In this document: in pieces, positions 1 through 7,453 of the stretch | Layout: each line of letters starts with the position of its first letter | Numbering within the stretch: the stretch's first letter is position 1 | From: an uncultured Thalassolituus sp. | Lineage (GTDB): Bacteria > Pseudomonadota > Gammaproteobacteria > Pseudomonadales > Oceanobacteraceae | Reading direction: 5' to 3' | Assembly (NCBI GenBank): GCA_913061435.1 | Contig: CAJXUK010000029.1 | Span: forward strand, 1 to 37,415 | DNA length: 37,415 nt | Program-made: the position numbers and the translations under genes | The notes under the pieces: model-generated | Database searches by the model: none | The model's input: only the letters and a program-made list of their open reading frames with translations | What the model was told of the DNA's origin: nothing

Positions 1-17
1 GCTCGAAGTGGGCGCAC

Positions 18-45
18 ATTATAGGGTGTGCGGTTTTGAAGTCAA
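18..45 (-). promoter_or_regulatory. sigma70 promoter P1 reading left, stable-RNA type
   Basis: On the minus strand: -35 TTGACT (40-45), 16-nt spacer, -10 TATAAT (18-23), followed by the GC-rich start region GTGCGCCC. A near-consensus promoter with a GC-rich discriminator is typical of rRNA/tRNA operons under stringent control. DNA upstream of it (46-90) is AT-rich, as an UP element would be. The transcribed gene lies outside the window, so rRNA is an inference. Confidence 0.65.
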
Positions 46-167
46 GGGTTATTTTCATTTAACTTTCCAAGAAAGTAGAAGAAAAACAAGCTCTTATCTT
101 CGTTCCTTAAAGTGACTTCGAACTGACTTTTAATCAAGTTCTAAGCTTCTCTCTAAGCAGGCTGCGT

Positions 168-195
168 ATCTTAATGATTTCAGCTAGAGAGTCAA
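168..195 (-). promoter_or_regulatory. sigma70 promoter P2 reading left
   Basis: On the minus strand: -35 TTGACT (190-195), 16-nt spacer, -10 TAAGAT (168-173), then ACGCAGCC. It has the same orientation, spacer length and GC-rich discriminator as the other two promoters at this edge. That makes a tandem promoter array feeding one leftward stable-RNA operon likely. Confidence 0.55.
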
Positions 196-308
196 GCGTT
201 TATTTTTAGAAGATTTTAAAAAAACCTTTTAAAAACAATTACTTAAGCATCCCTTTTTCCGCATCATTCAGTACTTCCCGAAGGCCGTTCCGTCTGAGCA
301 GGCGCCGA

Positions 309-336
309 ATAATACGCTTATCCACAGCCCCGTCAA
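309..336 (-). promoter_or_regulatory. sigma70 promoter P3 reading left
   Basis: On the minus strand: -35 TTGACG (331-336), 16-nt spacer, -10 TATTAT (309-314), then TCGGCGCC. It is the outermost of three tandem promoters with identical 16-nt spacers and GC-rich discriminators. Between P3 and P2 there is no open reading frame, only leader-like DNA. Confidence 0.6.
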
Positions 337-496
337 CCGCTTTTTGTAAATAAACGACAAAAGAATGAAATTAGTTCGAAATAGCCTTTTCTTGATCACA
401 AAACAAACAGCTACAGAAGTACTTTATTCAGGATTTTTAGAATAGTTTGGATTTGGGGAGTTTCAAGCGGAGTTAAAGCGAAAGATAAAATATAAA

Positions 497-697
497 AGCA
501 CTCAACAGCTTGCCCTGCGCTGAATTCGGTACTTCTCTCTTCGCCACGCCGTGAATACTTATAAAATACATCCTTGTATTTTCCCCTACGGGCAGCTTCG
601 CTGTGCAAAACCCGCTCCTGCGGTTTTGTCCATGTAGGCTCAACCCCCGCCTCCCTGCGGGAGATGGGCTTGAGCGAATCACCGAACACAGCACTCA
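497..697. repeat. hairpin-rich intergenic repeat element (A)
   Basis: No gene is seen here. The stretch contains nested hairpins: CAAAAC-CGC/GCG-GTTTTG at 606-628, and a concentric one at 638-675 (GCTCAA/TTGAGC outside, CCCGC/GCGGG inside). It is bounded by an 8-bp direct repeat AGCACTCA (497-504 and 690-697), which could be a target duplication or chance. It shares the word GCCGTGAATAC with element B at 837-1011. A minus-strand reading frame across it encodes low-complexity polyphenylalanine and is not credible. Confidence 0.5.
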
Positions 698-726
698 GAA
701 ATCGATGCAGATTATAGATTGAGCCT

Positions 727-785
727 AAAAAGAGAAAAAGAGAAAAAGAGGAAAAGAGGAAAAAGAAAAAGAAAAAGAAAAAGAG
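727..785. repeat. polypurine simple-sequence tract (GAAAAA)n
   Basis: 59 bases of uninterrupted purine on the plus strand, built from degenerate GAAAAA/GGAAAA hexamers with the last four units regular. It lies in the gene-free region between hairpin elements A and B. Such tracts are prone to slippage and can bend DNA or form triplexes; no function is evident here. Confidence 0.85.
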
Positions 786-836
786 TATGAAGGTACTTTT
801 GGGTAGAAGCTTTATTTTACATTGAGAAAGCTGTGA

Positions 837-1011
837 GTGATTAGCAGAGAACAATGGGGATTAATTTTAAAGGGCATCCGATCACATGGAGCGTCAGCGC
901 CGTGAATACGTGTAACGGCTGGTGATCGCTGAGCTTACAAGGAGAGCGAAGCGACGTATTCACAGCGTCCCGCCTAAAGTTAAATCCTCATAGTGAGCGC
1001 AAGCTAATCAC
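837..1011. repeat. palindromic repeat element B with GTGATTAGC ends
   Basis: The ends are perfect 9-bp inverted repeats, GTGATTAGC (837-845) and GCTAATCAC (1003-1011). A second inverted pair lies inside, GTGAATACG (902-910) and CGTATTCAC (955-963). Next to the ends, GGGGATTAATTTTA and a degenerate TTAAATCC mirror each other. It resembles element C at 1061-1197 in its ends and subterminal sequence. No open reading frame of note lies inside, so it may be a MITE-like or REP-like element. Confidence 0.65.
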
Positions 1012-1060
1012 GTGCAAGAATCTAAATTAGAAACATATTATTTAAATGTCTAAAAGCTTC

Positions 1061-1197
1061 AAGTGATTAGCGGTGAACGATGGGGATTAATTTTGCAGGA
1101 CGTCTAAAAGAGGGATCTTTTAGCCGAGCCTCCAGGGATGGATTCACGGCGTGCCGCACAAAATTCAATCCCCACCGGGAGCGCAAGCTAATCACTT
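1061..1197. repeat. palindromic repeat element C with AAGTGATTAGC ends
   Basis: Perfect 11-bp terminal inverted repeats AAGTGATTAGC (1061-1071) and GCTAATCACTT (1187-1197). The next layer also pairs, GGGGATTAATTTTG against CAAAATTCAATCCCC. The core holds a perfect hairpin CTAAAAGA-GGGA-TCTTTTAG (1104-1123). Element B has the same ends, so this is a repeat family rather than a single palindrome. A short plus-strand reading frame through it is repeat DNA, not a gene. Confidence 0.7.
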
Positions 1198-1205
1198 TGA
1201 GAATA

Positions 1206-1217
1206 CAAGCTAATCAC
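1206..1217. repeat. solo right end of the same repeat family
   Basis: CAAGCTAATCAC repeats exactly the right terminus of element C (1184-1195), only 22 bp further on and two bases before the msrQ stop codon. It looks like a remnant or duplicated end of the element. Confidence 0.5.
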
Positions 1218-1219
1218 AT

Positions 1220-1831
1220 TCAAATAACCTTGCTCTTACGCCAACTGATTCGCTCCATTATTCTCTGCATTAATAGTAGAGCAACAATAACGGCATATAA
1301 GGTCGGTTCAAACCAACTTGATCGTATCTGTAATAAGTAATGAATCGCACAAAGTACCGCGATCAAGTACACCAGATTATGTAACGACTTCCAGCTTCGC
1401 TTTAACCTTCGCTGCCATCCCCTAGTAGAAGTCACCGCTAACGGTATTAATAACAGCCAAGCAATAAAGCCCAATGTTAAATAAGGGCGCTCTATTAACT
1501 CACTGCCAATATCTACCCACTGCCAGTTCAGTATAAAGGTGGTATACGATAGCAAATGAAGTGTTGCATAAAATGCTGCGAATAGACCCAACATACGCCG
1601 ATGGGGCACAAGCCAACTCCAGCCAAACCACCTCTTTAATGGCGTAACCGCCAGCGTCAGCAATAAACTATTAAACGCCCACTCTCCGGTAAACCAAGTA
1701 ACTGCCTTACCCGGCTCTGGACCAAGAATATCGTAATCCCCCATTTGCAGAGCAATCACTTGGGCAAGAATATAAGCAAATGGAGTAAATAGGATTGAGA
1801 AACATAAACAGCGCCTAACCAATACGCTCAT
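1220..1831 (-). CDS. msrQ: MsrQ, heme-binding membrane subunit of periplasmic methionine sulfoxide reductase
   Basis: Inner-membrane b-type heme protein that passes electrons from the respiratory chain or flavin donors to MsrP. The 203 residues form about six hydrophobic segments, the usual size for the family. Family motifs visible are GPEPGK (37-42), TGEWAF (48-53), the YATLHLLSY helix and WKSLHNLVYL. His92, His151 and His164 match the three conserved histidines of E. coli MsrQ (91, 151, 164). The start codon overlaps the msrP stop by one base (TAATG at 1833-1829), so the two are translationally coupled. Its 3' end abuts palindromic repeats. Assignment is firm from motifs and the msrP pairing. 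Confidence 0.95.
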   Translation of the reverse strand: MSVLVRRCLCFSILFTPFAYILAQVIALQMGDYDILGPEPGKAVTWFTGEWAFNSLLLTLAVTPLKRWFGWSWLVPHRRMLGLFAAFYATLHLLSYTTFILNWQWVDIGSELIERPYLTLGFIAWLLLIPLAVTSTRGWQRRLKRSWKSLHNLVYLIAVLCAIHYLLQIRSSWFEPTLYAVIVALLLMQRIMERISWRKSKVI

Positions 1832-2829
1832 TAATAATATTTCCTTAAATCCATTCCTTTATAAAGATGAGCAACTTGATCGCCGTAACCATTAAACATC
1901 TGAGTTTCTATTCTATTCGCACCAAATAACCCAGAAGGTAAACGACGCTCTTTAGCCTGACTCCAACGAGGATGTGAGACTTCAGGATTTACATTGGCAT
2001 AAAATCCATACTCATTAGAGGCTATCGCCTGCCAAGTATTAACGGGAGGTTTTTCCGTAAAGCGTATCTTCACAATAGATTTAATACTTTTAAAACCATA
2101 TTTCCATGGAACCACCAGCCTTAGTGGCGCACCATTTTGCTTAGGCAAAATCTCACCATATAAGCCCACCGCCATTAAGGTTAACGGATTCATAGCCTCA
2201 TCCATTCTTAGCCCTTCGACATACGGCCAATCGATGGTCGAGAAACGTGATCTCTGACCAACCATCTGCTTAGGTGCCTCTAGCGTTGTAAACTCAACAT
2301 ACTTCGCTGTCGATAATGGTTTAAAACGCTTAATTAATTCAGCCAATGGAAAGCCTATCCATGGAATGACCATTGACCAAGCTTCGACACAACGAAGACG
2401 ATAGATACGCTCTTCTAACGGCATATGTTTTAAAATATCTTCAAAGTTAAAAGTGCCCTGCTTTTCACACTCACCTTCAATAGTCACCGCCCAAGGGTCT
2501 GTGATCAAAGAACCGGCGTTGCGTGCAGGATCTGTTTTACCCGTGCCAAATTCATAAAAGTTATTGTAAGTCGTTACATCGCGATACGGGGTTAGTTTTT
2601 CATCTTTACCAAAAGAAGTTTCTTGTGCACCAGCAACCTGAGTTTTTAACCAATCTGGGCCAAAACTTGGTGGTTTGCCTGCATGAGTTTCTAGAGCAGA
2701 CACTGCTGAAGATAATCCCAAGGCGGTTAACGCCAAGCCACTTTTCTGCATAAACTTACGACGATTCAAATAAGCAGAATGCGACGTTATTTCTGAAGGC
2801 AAAATATCGGTAGCAGATTTAATTAACAT
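1831..2829 (-). CDS. msrP: MsrP, periplasmic molybdopterin methionine sulfoxide reductase catalytic subunit
   Basis: Reduces methionine sulfoxide in periplasmic proteins, taking electrons from MsrQ. The N-terminus carries a Tat signal, [10 protein letters not shown] (22-31) followed by a hydrophobic stretch and ALETHA, expected for a folded molybdoenzyme exported by twin-arginine transport. The oxidoreductase molybdopterin-binding domain spans roughly 100-280, with the molybdenum-ligand cysteine as Cys147 in [12 protein letters not shown]. Length of 332 is normal. First gene of an msrP-msrQ pair with a one-base overlap. This pair follows pssA in Pseudomonas too, so the neighbourhood is conserved. 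Confidence 0.96.
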   Translation of the reverse strand: MLIKSATDILPSEITSHSAYLNRRKFMQKSGLALTALGLSSAVSALETHAGKPPSFGPDWLKTQVAGAQETSFGKDEKLTPYRDVTTYNNFYEFGTGKTDPARNAGSLITDPWAVTIEGECEKQGTFNFEDILKHMPLEERIYRLRCVEAWSMVIPWIGFPLAELIKRFKPLSTAKYVEFTTLEAPKQMVGQRSRFSTIDWPYVEGLRMDEAMNPLTLMAVGLYGEILPKQNGAPLRLVVPWKYGFKSIKSIVKIRFTEKPPVNTWQAIASNEYGFYANVNPEVSHPRWSQAKERRLPSGLFGANRIETQMFNGYGDQVAHLYKGMDLRKYY

Positions 2830-2958
2830 AAGAGACTCATCGATTATGAATTAGGTTGAATACAAGTTGTACGTAACACTTACAAAAGCAGACTAACAAG
2901 TAGACAATCAAACACTCATATAATTCCACTACAATCTGCTTATAAATTTCATCAACAA

Positions 2959-2985
2959 AAAAGGCCTCTTACGAGACCTTTTATT
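2959..2985 (-). terminator. Rho-independent terminator after pssA
   Basis: Stem AAAAGGCCTC (2959-2968) with GAGACCTTTT (2973-2982), loop of four and one mismatch. On the minus strand it is followed by a run of T, so it terminates pssA and separates it from msrPQ. Confidence 0.75.
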
Positions 2986-3013
2986 GATAAGCAAACAAAC
3001 ACTCTCTATCTAG

Positions 3014-3826
3014 TTAAGAGTCTCTGCCCTTCCAATATTTGACACCACTCACAAAGGGGCCAGATAAAGCATAAGCCATAAATATGCACAAAAGTACTTT
3101 GGCAGGATCCATAGAGACCACCGCAAACGCCATTACAACAGCTAGCATAGCCACAAAAGGCACCTTACCTTTTAAGTCTAAACCTTTAAAACTATGGTAT
3201 TGAAAATTACTGACCATCAATAAACCAGCAAAAGGCACCAACAGCGCCATAACCCATGCTACATCTTCTCCGGCAGCACCCATTTCGCTGAATGCCCACA
3301 CAGTACCTGCAACCATAGCTGCAGCCGCTGGGCTGGCTAGACCAGTGAAGTAATTTTTATCCGCCGTATCGATTTGCGTATTAAAGCGCGCTAAACGCAA
3401 TGCCGCGCCTGCCACATAAATAAACGCCGCCACCCAACCAACCTTACCTAAATCTTGTAAAGCCCAACTAAAAGCAACCAAAGCCGGAGCCACACCAAAT
3501 GACACCATATCAGCCAAGCTATCGTATTCGGCACCAAAATCACTTTGAGTGTTGGTCAATCGGGCTACACGACCATCTAAACCATCTAAAATCATCGCTA
3601 TAAAAATGGCAATTGATGCATTAGCAAACATACCATTCATACTGGCAACAACGGCATAAAAGCCAAAAAACAGTGCCCCAGTCGTAAATAAATTGGGCAA
3701 TAAATAAATGCCTTTATTTCGAGGCTTTGGCCCTAGCTCAACATCAGTCTCAGCCTGCTGACGATCAGCAGTGCTCTCTTGAATATCATCTTTCAATTCT
3801 ACTACCTTATTATCTTGGTCATTCAT
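3014..3826 (-). CDS. pssA: CDP-diacylglycerol--serine O-phosphatidyltransferase (phosphatidylserine synthase)
   Basis: Makes phosphatidylserine from CDP-diacylglycerol and serine, the first committed step to phosphatidylethanolamine, at the inner membrane. It shows the CDP-alcohol phosphotransferase signature DG-x2-AR-x8-G-x3-D-x3-D (DGRVAR...FGAEYDSLAD) followed by SFGVAP, with several hydrophobic helices after it. This is the multi-spanning type II enzyme, not the E. coli-type soluble PssA. I start at ATG 3826 (MNDQDNK, 270 aa). The frame stays open to a TTG at 3892 and another ATG at 3865, but neither has a ribosome site and the family's N-terminus is variable and hydrophilic. Upstream is ilvY on the same strand. 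Confidence 0.92.
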   Translation of the reverse strand: MNDQDNKVVELKDDIQESTADRQQAETDVELGPKPRNKGIYLLPNLFTTGALFFGFYAVVASMNGMFANASIAIFIAMILDGLDGRVARLTNTQSDFGAEYDSLADMVSFGVAPALVAFSWALQDLGKVGWVAAFIYVAGAALRLARFNTQIDTADKNYFTGLASPAAAAMVAGTVWAFSEMGAAGEDVAWVMALLVPFAGLLMVSNFQYHSFKGLDLKGKVPFVAMLAVVMAFAVVSMDPAKVLLCIFMAYALSGPFVSGVKYWKGRDS

Positions 3827-3949
3827 AAAGTTATCTTTTACCAAACTCGCATAGCGGACACTCATCCAATAGCGCGGGTGCGCCGCTAGCAAAATACAGA
3901 TGCACCGTGTTATTTCTCTATCTTACTGAGATGAGCACAGAATCGCTAG

Positions 3950-4828
3950 CTATTCCCACATTACGGTTTGCCACAAAGCTGAAATCAATGGTTCGTGTAA
4001 ACGTTTACTCTGAGCACAAAGCCCTACGGCAAAGGGTTCTAGTTCGGGCTGAACATCTAATATCCGAACCTTGTTCATTAAAGGGCTATTTTTAAGTACC
4101 AAGTCTGGTACCACACCCACACCACAACCCAAACTTACCATACTAACAATGGCTTCATGCCCGGATACTTGAGCGTAAATATTTTGCTTTAATTTCTTTT
4201 GTCGAAACCAGCGATCTACTCGCGTGCGCGCCAACCCCGACTCAGACAAAACTAATGGCACCTTTTCCCAACAAATGTCATCTTCCAAAAGTTCGGGCAC
4301 TGATTGATTTGAAACTGGCGCTATAAATAAAAGCGGTGCCGGAGTAATCGTTTTAAAGGTTAAATTAGCCGCTAATTGATCTGGGCGAGCAGCAATCACC
4401 ATATCCACGTCTCCGGATTGTACATGCGCAATCGACTCAGCCGCATCACCGGTTTTTAAGCGAATATCCACCAGTGGGTGTTGTGCACGAAAACGCCCGA
4501 GCAGTTCTGATAAAAAACTATAACTGGCAGTCACAGAACAGTAAATACTCAACTGTCCTTGTAATTCACTCGCTTGACGCTGCATAGAAAGCTTCACTTG
4601 ATGCCAAAGCTCAAGTACTTGTTCGGCATGCTGACGAAACAATTCTCCCTCGGAAGTTAAACGTAAACGCGTTCCTTCTCGCTCAAACAACAAACTACCA
4701 ACACTTTCTTCCATTCTCTTTAAGCGGCGACTCAAAGTTGAAGGACTGCAGTGAATAAGCGGACTCACAACCCCTAAGTGTTGATGCTCTGCAAGCAAAA
4801 CAAACACCTCTAAATCTTTATATTCCAC
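3950..4828 (-). CDS. ilvY: IlvY, LysR-family activator of ilvC
   Basis: LysR-type regulator of 292 residues. In E. coli IlvY binds between ilvY and ilvC and activates ilvC when acetolactate or acetohydroxybutyrate accumulates. The N-terminal winged helix-turn-helix covers about 1-60 (LEVFVLLAEHQHLG...STLSRRLKRMEE, then LFEREGTRLRLTSEG); the rest is the effector-binding fold. Identification rests on the LysR fold plus the divergent arrangement with ilvC, and on IlvY-like features such as the final ALWQTVMWE. The intergenic region contains inverted repeats suited to a LysR operator. Confidence 0.93.
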   Translation of the reverse strand: MEYKDLEVFVLLAEHQHLGVVSPLIHCSPSTLSRRLKRMEESVGSLLFEREGTRLRLTSEGELFRQHAEQVLELWHQVKLSMQRQASELQGQLSIYCSVTASYSFLSELLGRFRAQHPLVDIRLKTGDAAESIAHVQSGDVDMVIAARPDQLAANLTFKTITPAPLLFIAPVSNQSVPELLEDDICWEKVPLVLSESGLARTRVDRWFRQKKLKQNIYAQVSGHEAIVSMVSLGCGVGVVPDLVLKNSPLMNKVRILDVQPELEPFAVGLCAQSKRLHEPLISALWQTVMWE

Positions 4829-4901
4829 AAAAAACCCTGACGATAGAACTGTAAAAAGTGCACATTAATTATAAGGATAAGCACAAATAGCAATTATTAA
4901 A

Positions 4902-4924
4902 GCAATCATTGCATAAAACGCAAT
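4902..4924. promoter_or_regulatory. candidate IlvY operator
   Basis: Two overlapping palindromes between ilvY and ilvC: GCAAT-C-ATTGC (4902-4912) and ATTGC-N7-GCAAT (4908-4924). The second has the spacing and TTGC-N7-GCAA form expected of a LysR-type site. It sits about 75 bp upstream of ilvY and just upstream of the ilvC promoter. Further GCAA half sites occur at 4932-4955. Binding by IlvY is inferred from position. Confidence 0.5.
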
Positions 4925-4945
4925 AAGAAAAAGCAATTATAGCAT

Positions 4946-4974
4946 TTTACGCAACGAGCAACTTAGCCTAGAAT
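4946..4974 (+). promoter_or_regulatory. candidate ilvC promoter
   Basis: TTTACG (4946-4951), 17-nt spacer, TAGAAT (4969-4974). The weak -35 fits an activator-dependent promoter, and the putative IlvY palindromes end about 20 bp upstream. This would give a leader of about 60 nt to the ilvC start codon. Confidence 0.45.
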
Positions 4975-5042
4975 GCTCGCCATCGAATTAACATATTCGC
5001 CCAAATTATTAACTTTTTATCTTTATGGATTGGAGAGACTCA

Positions 5043-6533
5043 ATGTCTAACAACTATTTCAACACGCTTAACTTGCGTGAACAGCTTGATCAACTTGGCC
5101 GTTGTCGTTTCATGGACCGCAGCGAATTCGCTAACGGCTGCGAAGCATTAAAAGGCAAAAAAATTGTAATCGTTGGTTGTGGTGCTCAAGGCCTTAACCA
5201 AGGTTTAAACATGCGCGATTCTGGCCTAGACATTTCTTATGCTCTACGTGATGCAGCTATCGCAGAAAAGCGTGATTCTTTCGTAAACGCTTCTGAAAAT
5301 GGTTTCACCGTAGGTACATACGCAGAATTGATTCCGCAAGCTGACCTAGTTCTTAACCTAACACCTGATAAGCAGCACACTGCCGTTGTTAACGCAGTAA
5401 TGCCGTTAATGAAGAAAGATTCTGCTCTTGCTTACTCTCACGGTTTTAACATCGTAGAAGAAGGCATGAAAATTCGCGAAGACATCACAGTAATCATGGT
5501 TGCTCCTAAGTGCCCTGGTTCTGAAGTACGTGAAGAATACAAGCGTGGCTTCGGTGTGCCGACACTGCTTGCTGTTCACCCAGAAAACGATCCACGCGGC
5601 GAAGGTTGGGATCTTGCTAAAGCTTACGCTTCAGCGACTGGTGGTGACCGTGCGGGTTGTCTTGAATCTTCTTTCGTTGCTGAAGTTAAGTCTGACCTTA
5701 TGGGTGAGCAAACTATCCTTTGCGGTATGTTGCAGACTGGCGCAATTTTGGGCTACGAAAAAATGGTTGCTGACGGCATCGACGGCCCATACGCAGCTAA
5801 ATTGATTCAGTTCGGTTGGGAAACAGTTACTGAAGCACTGAAGATTGGCGGCATCACCAACATGATGGATCGTCTATCTAACCCAGCTAAAATCGAAGCG
5901 TTTGATATGGCGGAAGAACTTAAAGACCTTATGCGTCCATTGTTCCGCAAGCACCAAGACGACATCATCACCGGTCACTTCTCTAAGACCATGATGGAAG
6001 ATTGGGCGAACGACGACGCCAACCTTCTTAAATGGCGCTCCGAGACTGCTGAAACGGGCTTCGAAAAAGCCCCAGCTTGTGATACGCCAATCGACGAACA
6101 AGAGTTCTTCGACAAAGGCATCATGCTTGTTGCTATGGTTAAAGCCGGCGTTGAGCTAGCGTTTGAATCTATGGTTGAGTCTGGCATCGTTGAAGAATCT
6201 GCTTACTACGAGTCTCTACACGAAACGCCATTAATCGCTAACACCATCGCTCGTAAGAAGCTTTACGAAATGAACGTTGTGATTTCTGATACTGCAGAAT
6301 ATGGTTGCTACTTGTTTGCTCACGCAGCAGTGCCTCTATTGGCTGAGAAGTTCATGCCAAACATCACTACTGAAGTGATTGGTAAAGGTTTAAACCTGAC
6401 TTCTAACTCGGTTGATAACGCTCGTCTAGTTGAAGTTAACGACGCGATCCGTAATCACCCAGTTGAATACGTTGGTGAAGAACTACGTGGCTACATGACT
6501 GACATGAAGCGTATTGTAGAAGATTCTTACTAA
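5043..6533 (+). CDS. ilvC: ketol-acid reductoisomerase, class II (long form)
   Basis: Converts acetolactate and acetohydroxybutyrate to dihydroxy acids with NADPH and magnesium, the second common step of valine, leucine and isoleucine synthesis. The start ATG at 5043 gives [15 protein letters not shown], which lines up with the E. coli N-terminus, and GGAGAG sits five bases upstream; an in-frame ATG at 5025 has no ribosome site. The NADPH-binding region reads [18 protein letters not shown]. At 496 residues it is the duplicated class II form of enterics and Vibrio, not the roughly 338-residue class I form of Pseudomonas. Codon use looks strongly biased, as in highly expressed genes. It is monocistronic, with a strong terminator at 6603-6640. 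Confidence 0.97.
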   Translation: MSNNYFNTLNLREQLDQLGRCRFMDRSEFANGCEALKGKKIVIVGCGAQGLNQGLNMRDSGLDISYALRDAAIAEKRDSFVNASENGFTVGTYAELIPQADLVLNLTPDKQHTAVVNAVMPLMKKDSALAYSHGFNIVEEGMKIREDITVIMVAPKCPGSEVREEYKRGFGVPTLLAVHPENDPRGEGWDLAKAYASATGGDRAGCLESSFVAEVKSDLMGEQTILCGMLQTGAILGYEKMVADGIDGPYAAKLIQFGWETVTEALKIGGITNMMDRLSNPAKIEAFDMAEELKDLMRPLFRKHQDDIITGHFSKTMMEDWANDDANLLKWRSETAETGFEKAPACDTPIDEQEFFDKGIMLVAMVKAGVELAFESMVESGIVEESAYYESLHETPLIANTIARKKLYEMNVVISDTAEYGCYLFAHAAVPLLAEKFMPNITTEVIGKGLNLTSNSVDNARLVEVNDAIRNHPVEYVGEELRGYMTDMKRIVEDSY

Positions 6534-6602
6534 AGGATTCTTACTAATAGCAACTTGCTGTTAGTATAGAGTTCACTGAGGCCGAATTTATTCAGCCTCA
6601 TA

Positions 6603-6640
6603 AAAAATGCCCCGCTTGATTACTCAAGCAGGGCATTTTT
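6603..6640. terminator. strong terminator after ilvC
   Basis: 17-bp stem with one mismatch: left arm 6603-6619 (AAAAATGCCCCGCTTGA), loop of four, right arm 6624-6640. It has A-runs on the left and T-runs on the right, so it can work on both strands. Confidence 0.9.
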
Positions 6641-6683
6641 GTCTCTGTCTTTAGAGCTGTAATGAGCGCCTAAAAGACAAGAC

Positions 6684-6741
6684 ATAATTTCATGCAAAAG
6701 CGGAGCTTAGCGCGCTAAGTGAGCATTTTAAGTGAAATTAT
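6684..6741. repeat. 58-bp concentric palindrome
   Basis: Outer arms ATAATTTCA (6684-6692) and TGAAATTAT (6733-6741), and inner perfect palindrome CTTAGCGCGCTAAG (6706-6719), all share the centre 6712.5. An AAAA/TTTT pair is also in register between them. There is no T-run directly after it. It lies between the ilvC terminator and the 3' end of osmC and may be a second terminator-like or cruciform-forming element. Confidence 0.55.
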
Positions 6742-6762
6742 AACGCCGTATTTTAAAGTTGA

Positions 6763-7185
6763 TTAAGCGATTTCTTCTACTTCAAAGCTGTGAGAAATCT
6801 CGACTCCACCCTTTTCCAGCATAATGGATGCTGAACAATACTTCTCTGCAGAAAGCGCAACCGCCTTTTCAACGGCAACTTCGCGCAGTTTACGGCCTTG
6901 TACTTTAAAGTGAATATGAATTTTAGTGAATACAGCAGGCACGGCATCGGCTCGCTCGGCTTCAATTTCCGCAACGCAATCTACAACATCTTGACGCTGC
7001 TTTTTCAAAATACTCATCACATCAAAGCTGGTGCAACCGCCCATGCCCAATAATAGAAGCTCCATCGGGCGCGCGCCCTGATTTTTACCTCCTAAATCTT
7101 CTGGTCCATCCATAACTACGGTATGACCAGTTCCAGACTCACCCACAAACTTGACGTCGCCGCCCCATTTAACTGTCGCTTTCAT
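6763..7185 (-). CDS. OsmC/Ohr family protein, YhfA-like
   Basis: 140-residue OsmC-fold protein of the YhfA branch. Relatives are thiol peroxidases, but YhfA itself has no settled substrate. The two conserved cysteines are Cys51 (GGCTSFDV) and Cys117 (KYCSASIM), in the positions used for peroxide reduction in this fold. GGAGA stands six bases before the ATG. It is divergent from crp; a yhfA/OsmC gene next to crp or vfr is found in E. coli and Pseudomonas, which supports the YhfA assignment. Cytoplasmic; no signal peptide. Confidence 0.88.
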   Translation of the reverse strand: MKATVKWGGDVKFVGESGTGHTVVMDGPEDLGGKNQGARPMELLLLGMGGCTSFDVMSILKKQRQDVVDCVAEIEAERADAVPAVFTKIHIHFKVQGRKLREVAVEKAVALSAEKYCSASIMLEKGGVEISHSFEVEEIA

Positions 7186-7453
7186 TTAATTTCTCCATAG
7201 AATGGCGCAAGGTTACCATAGCAAACAGCGATAGAATATTATCTATCAGTAATCTGAGACTTAATTACTCGTAGTAATAGCTGAGTTTGTTAAAATAAAC
7301 TGGTACAACGAGTTACTCTACTGCAATATTGTTTTGTTAACAGATTTTTAAACTATAATTTGTTTAGTTGTGCCAAAGTTAGCCCAAGGTTAAAACCAAC
7401 ACACAAATATACGTTACTATTTACATTTAGTATTTTCACTCTTATTACCGCGG

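Noticed and set aside
411..854. Minus-strand 147-codon frame with a polyphenylalanine run
   Set aside because: It is the purine tract and hairpin repeats read in reverse; no ribosome site, no protein-like composition.
1080..1340. Plus-strand 86-codon frame
   Set aside because: Runs through repeat C and antisense to msrQ; explained by those features.
7331..7359. TATAAT (7354-7359) upstream of crp as a promoter
   Set aside because: Good -10 but no acceptable -35 at 16-18 bp; TTGTTA is only 14 bp away. Not listed as a feature.
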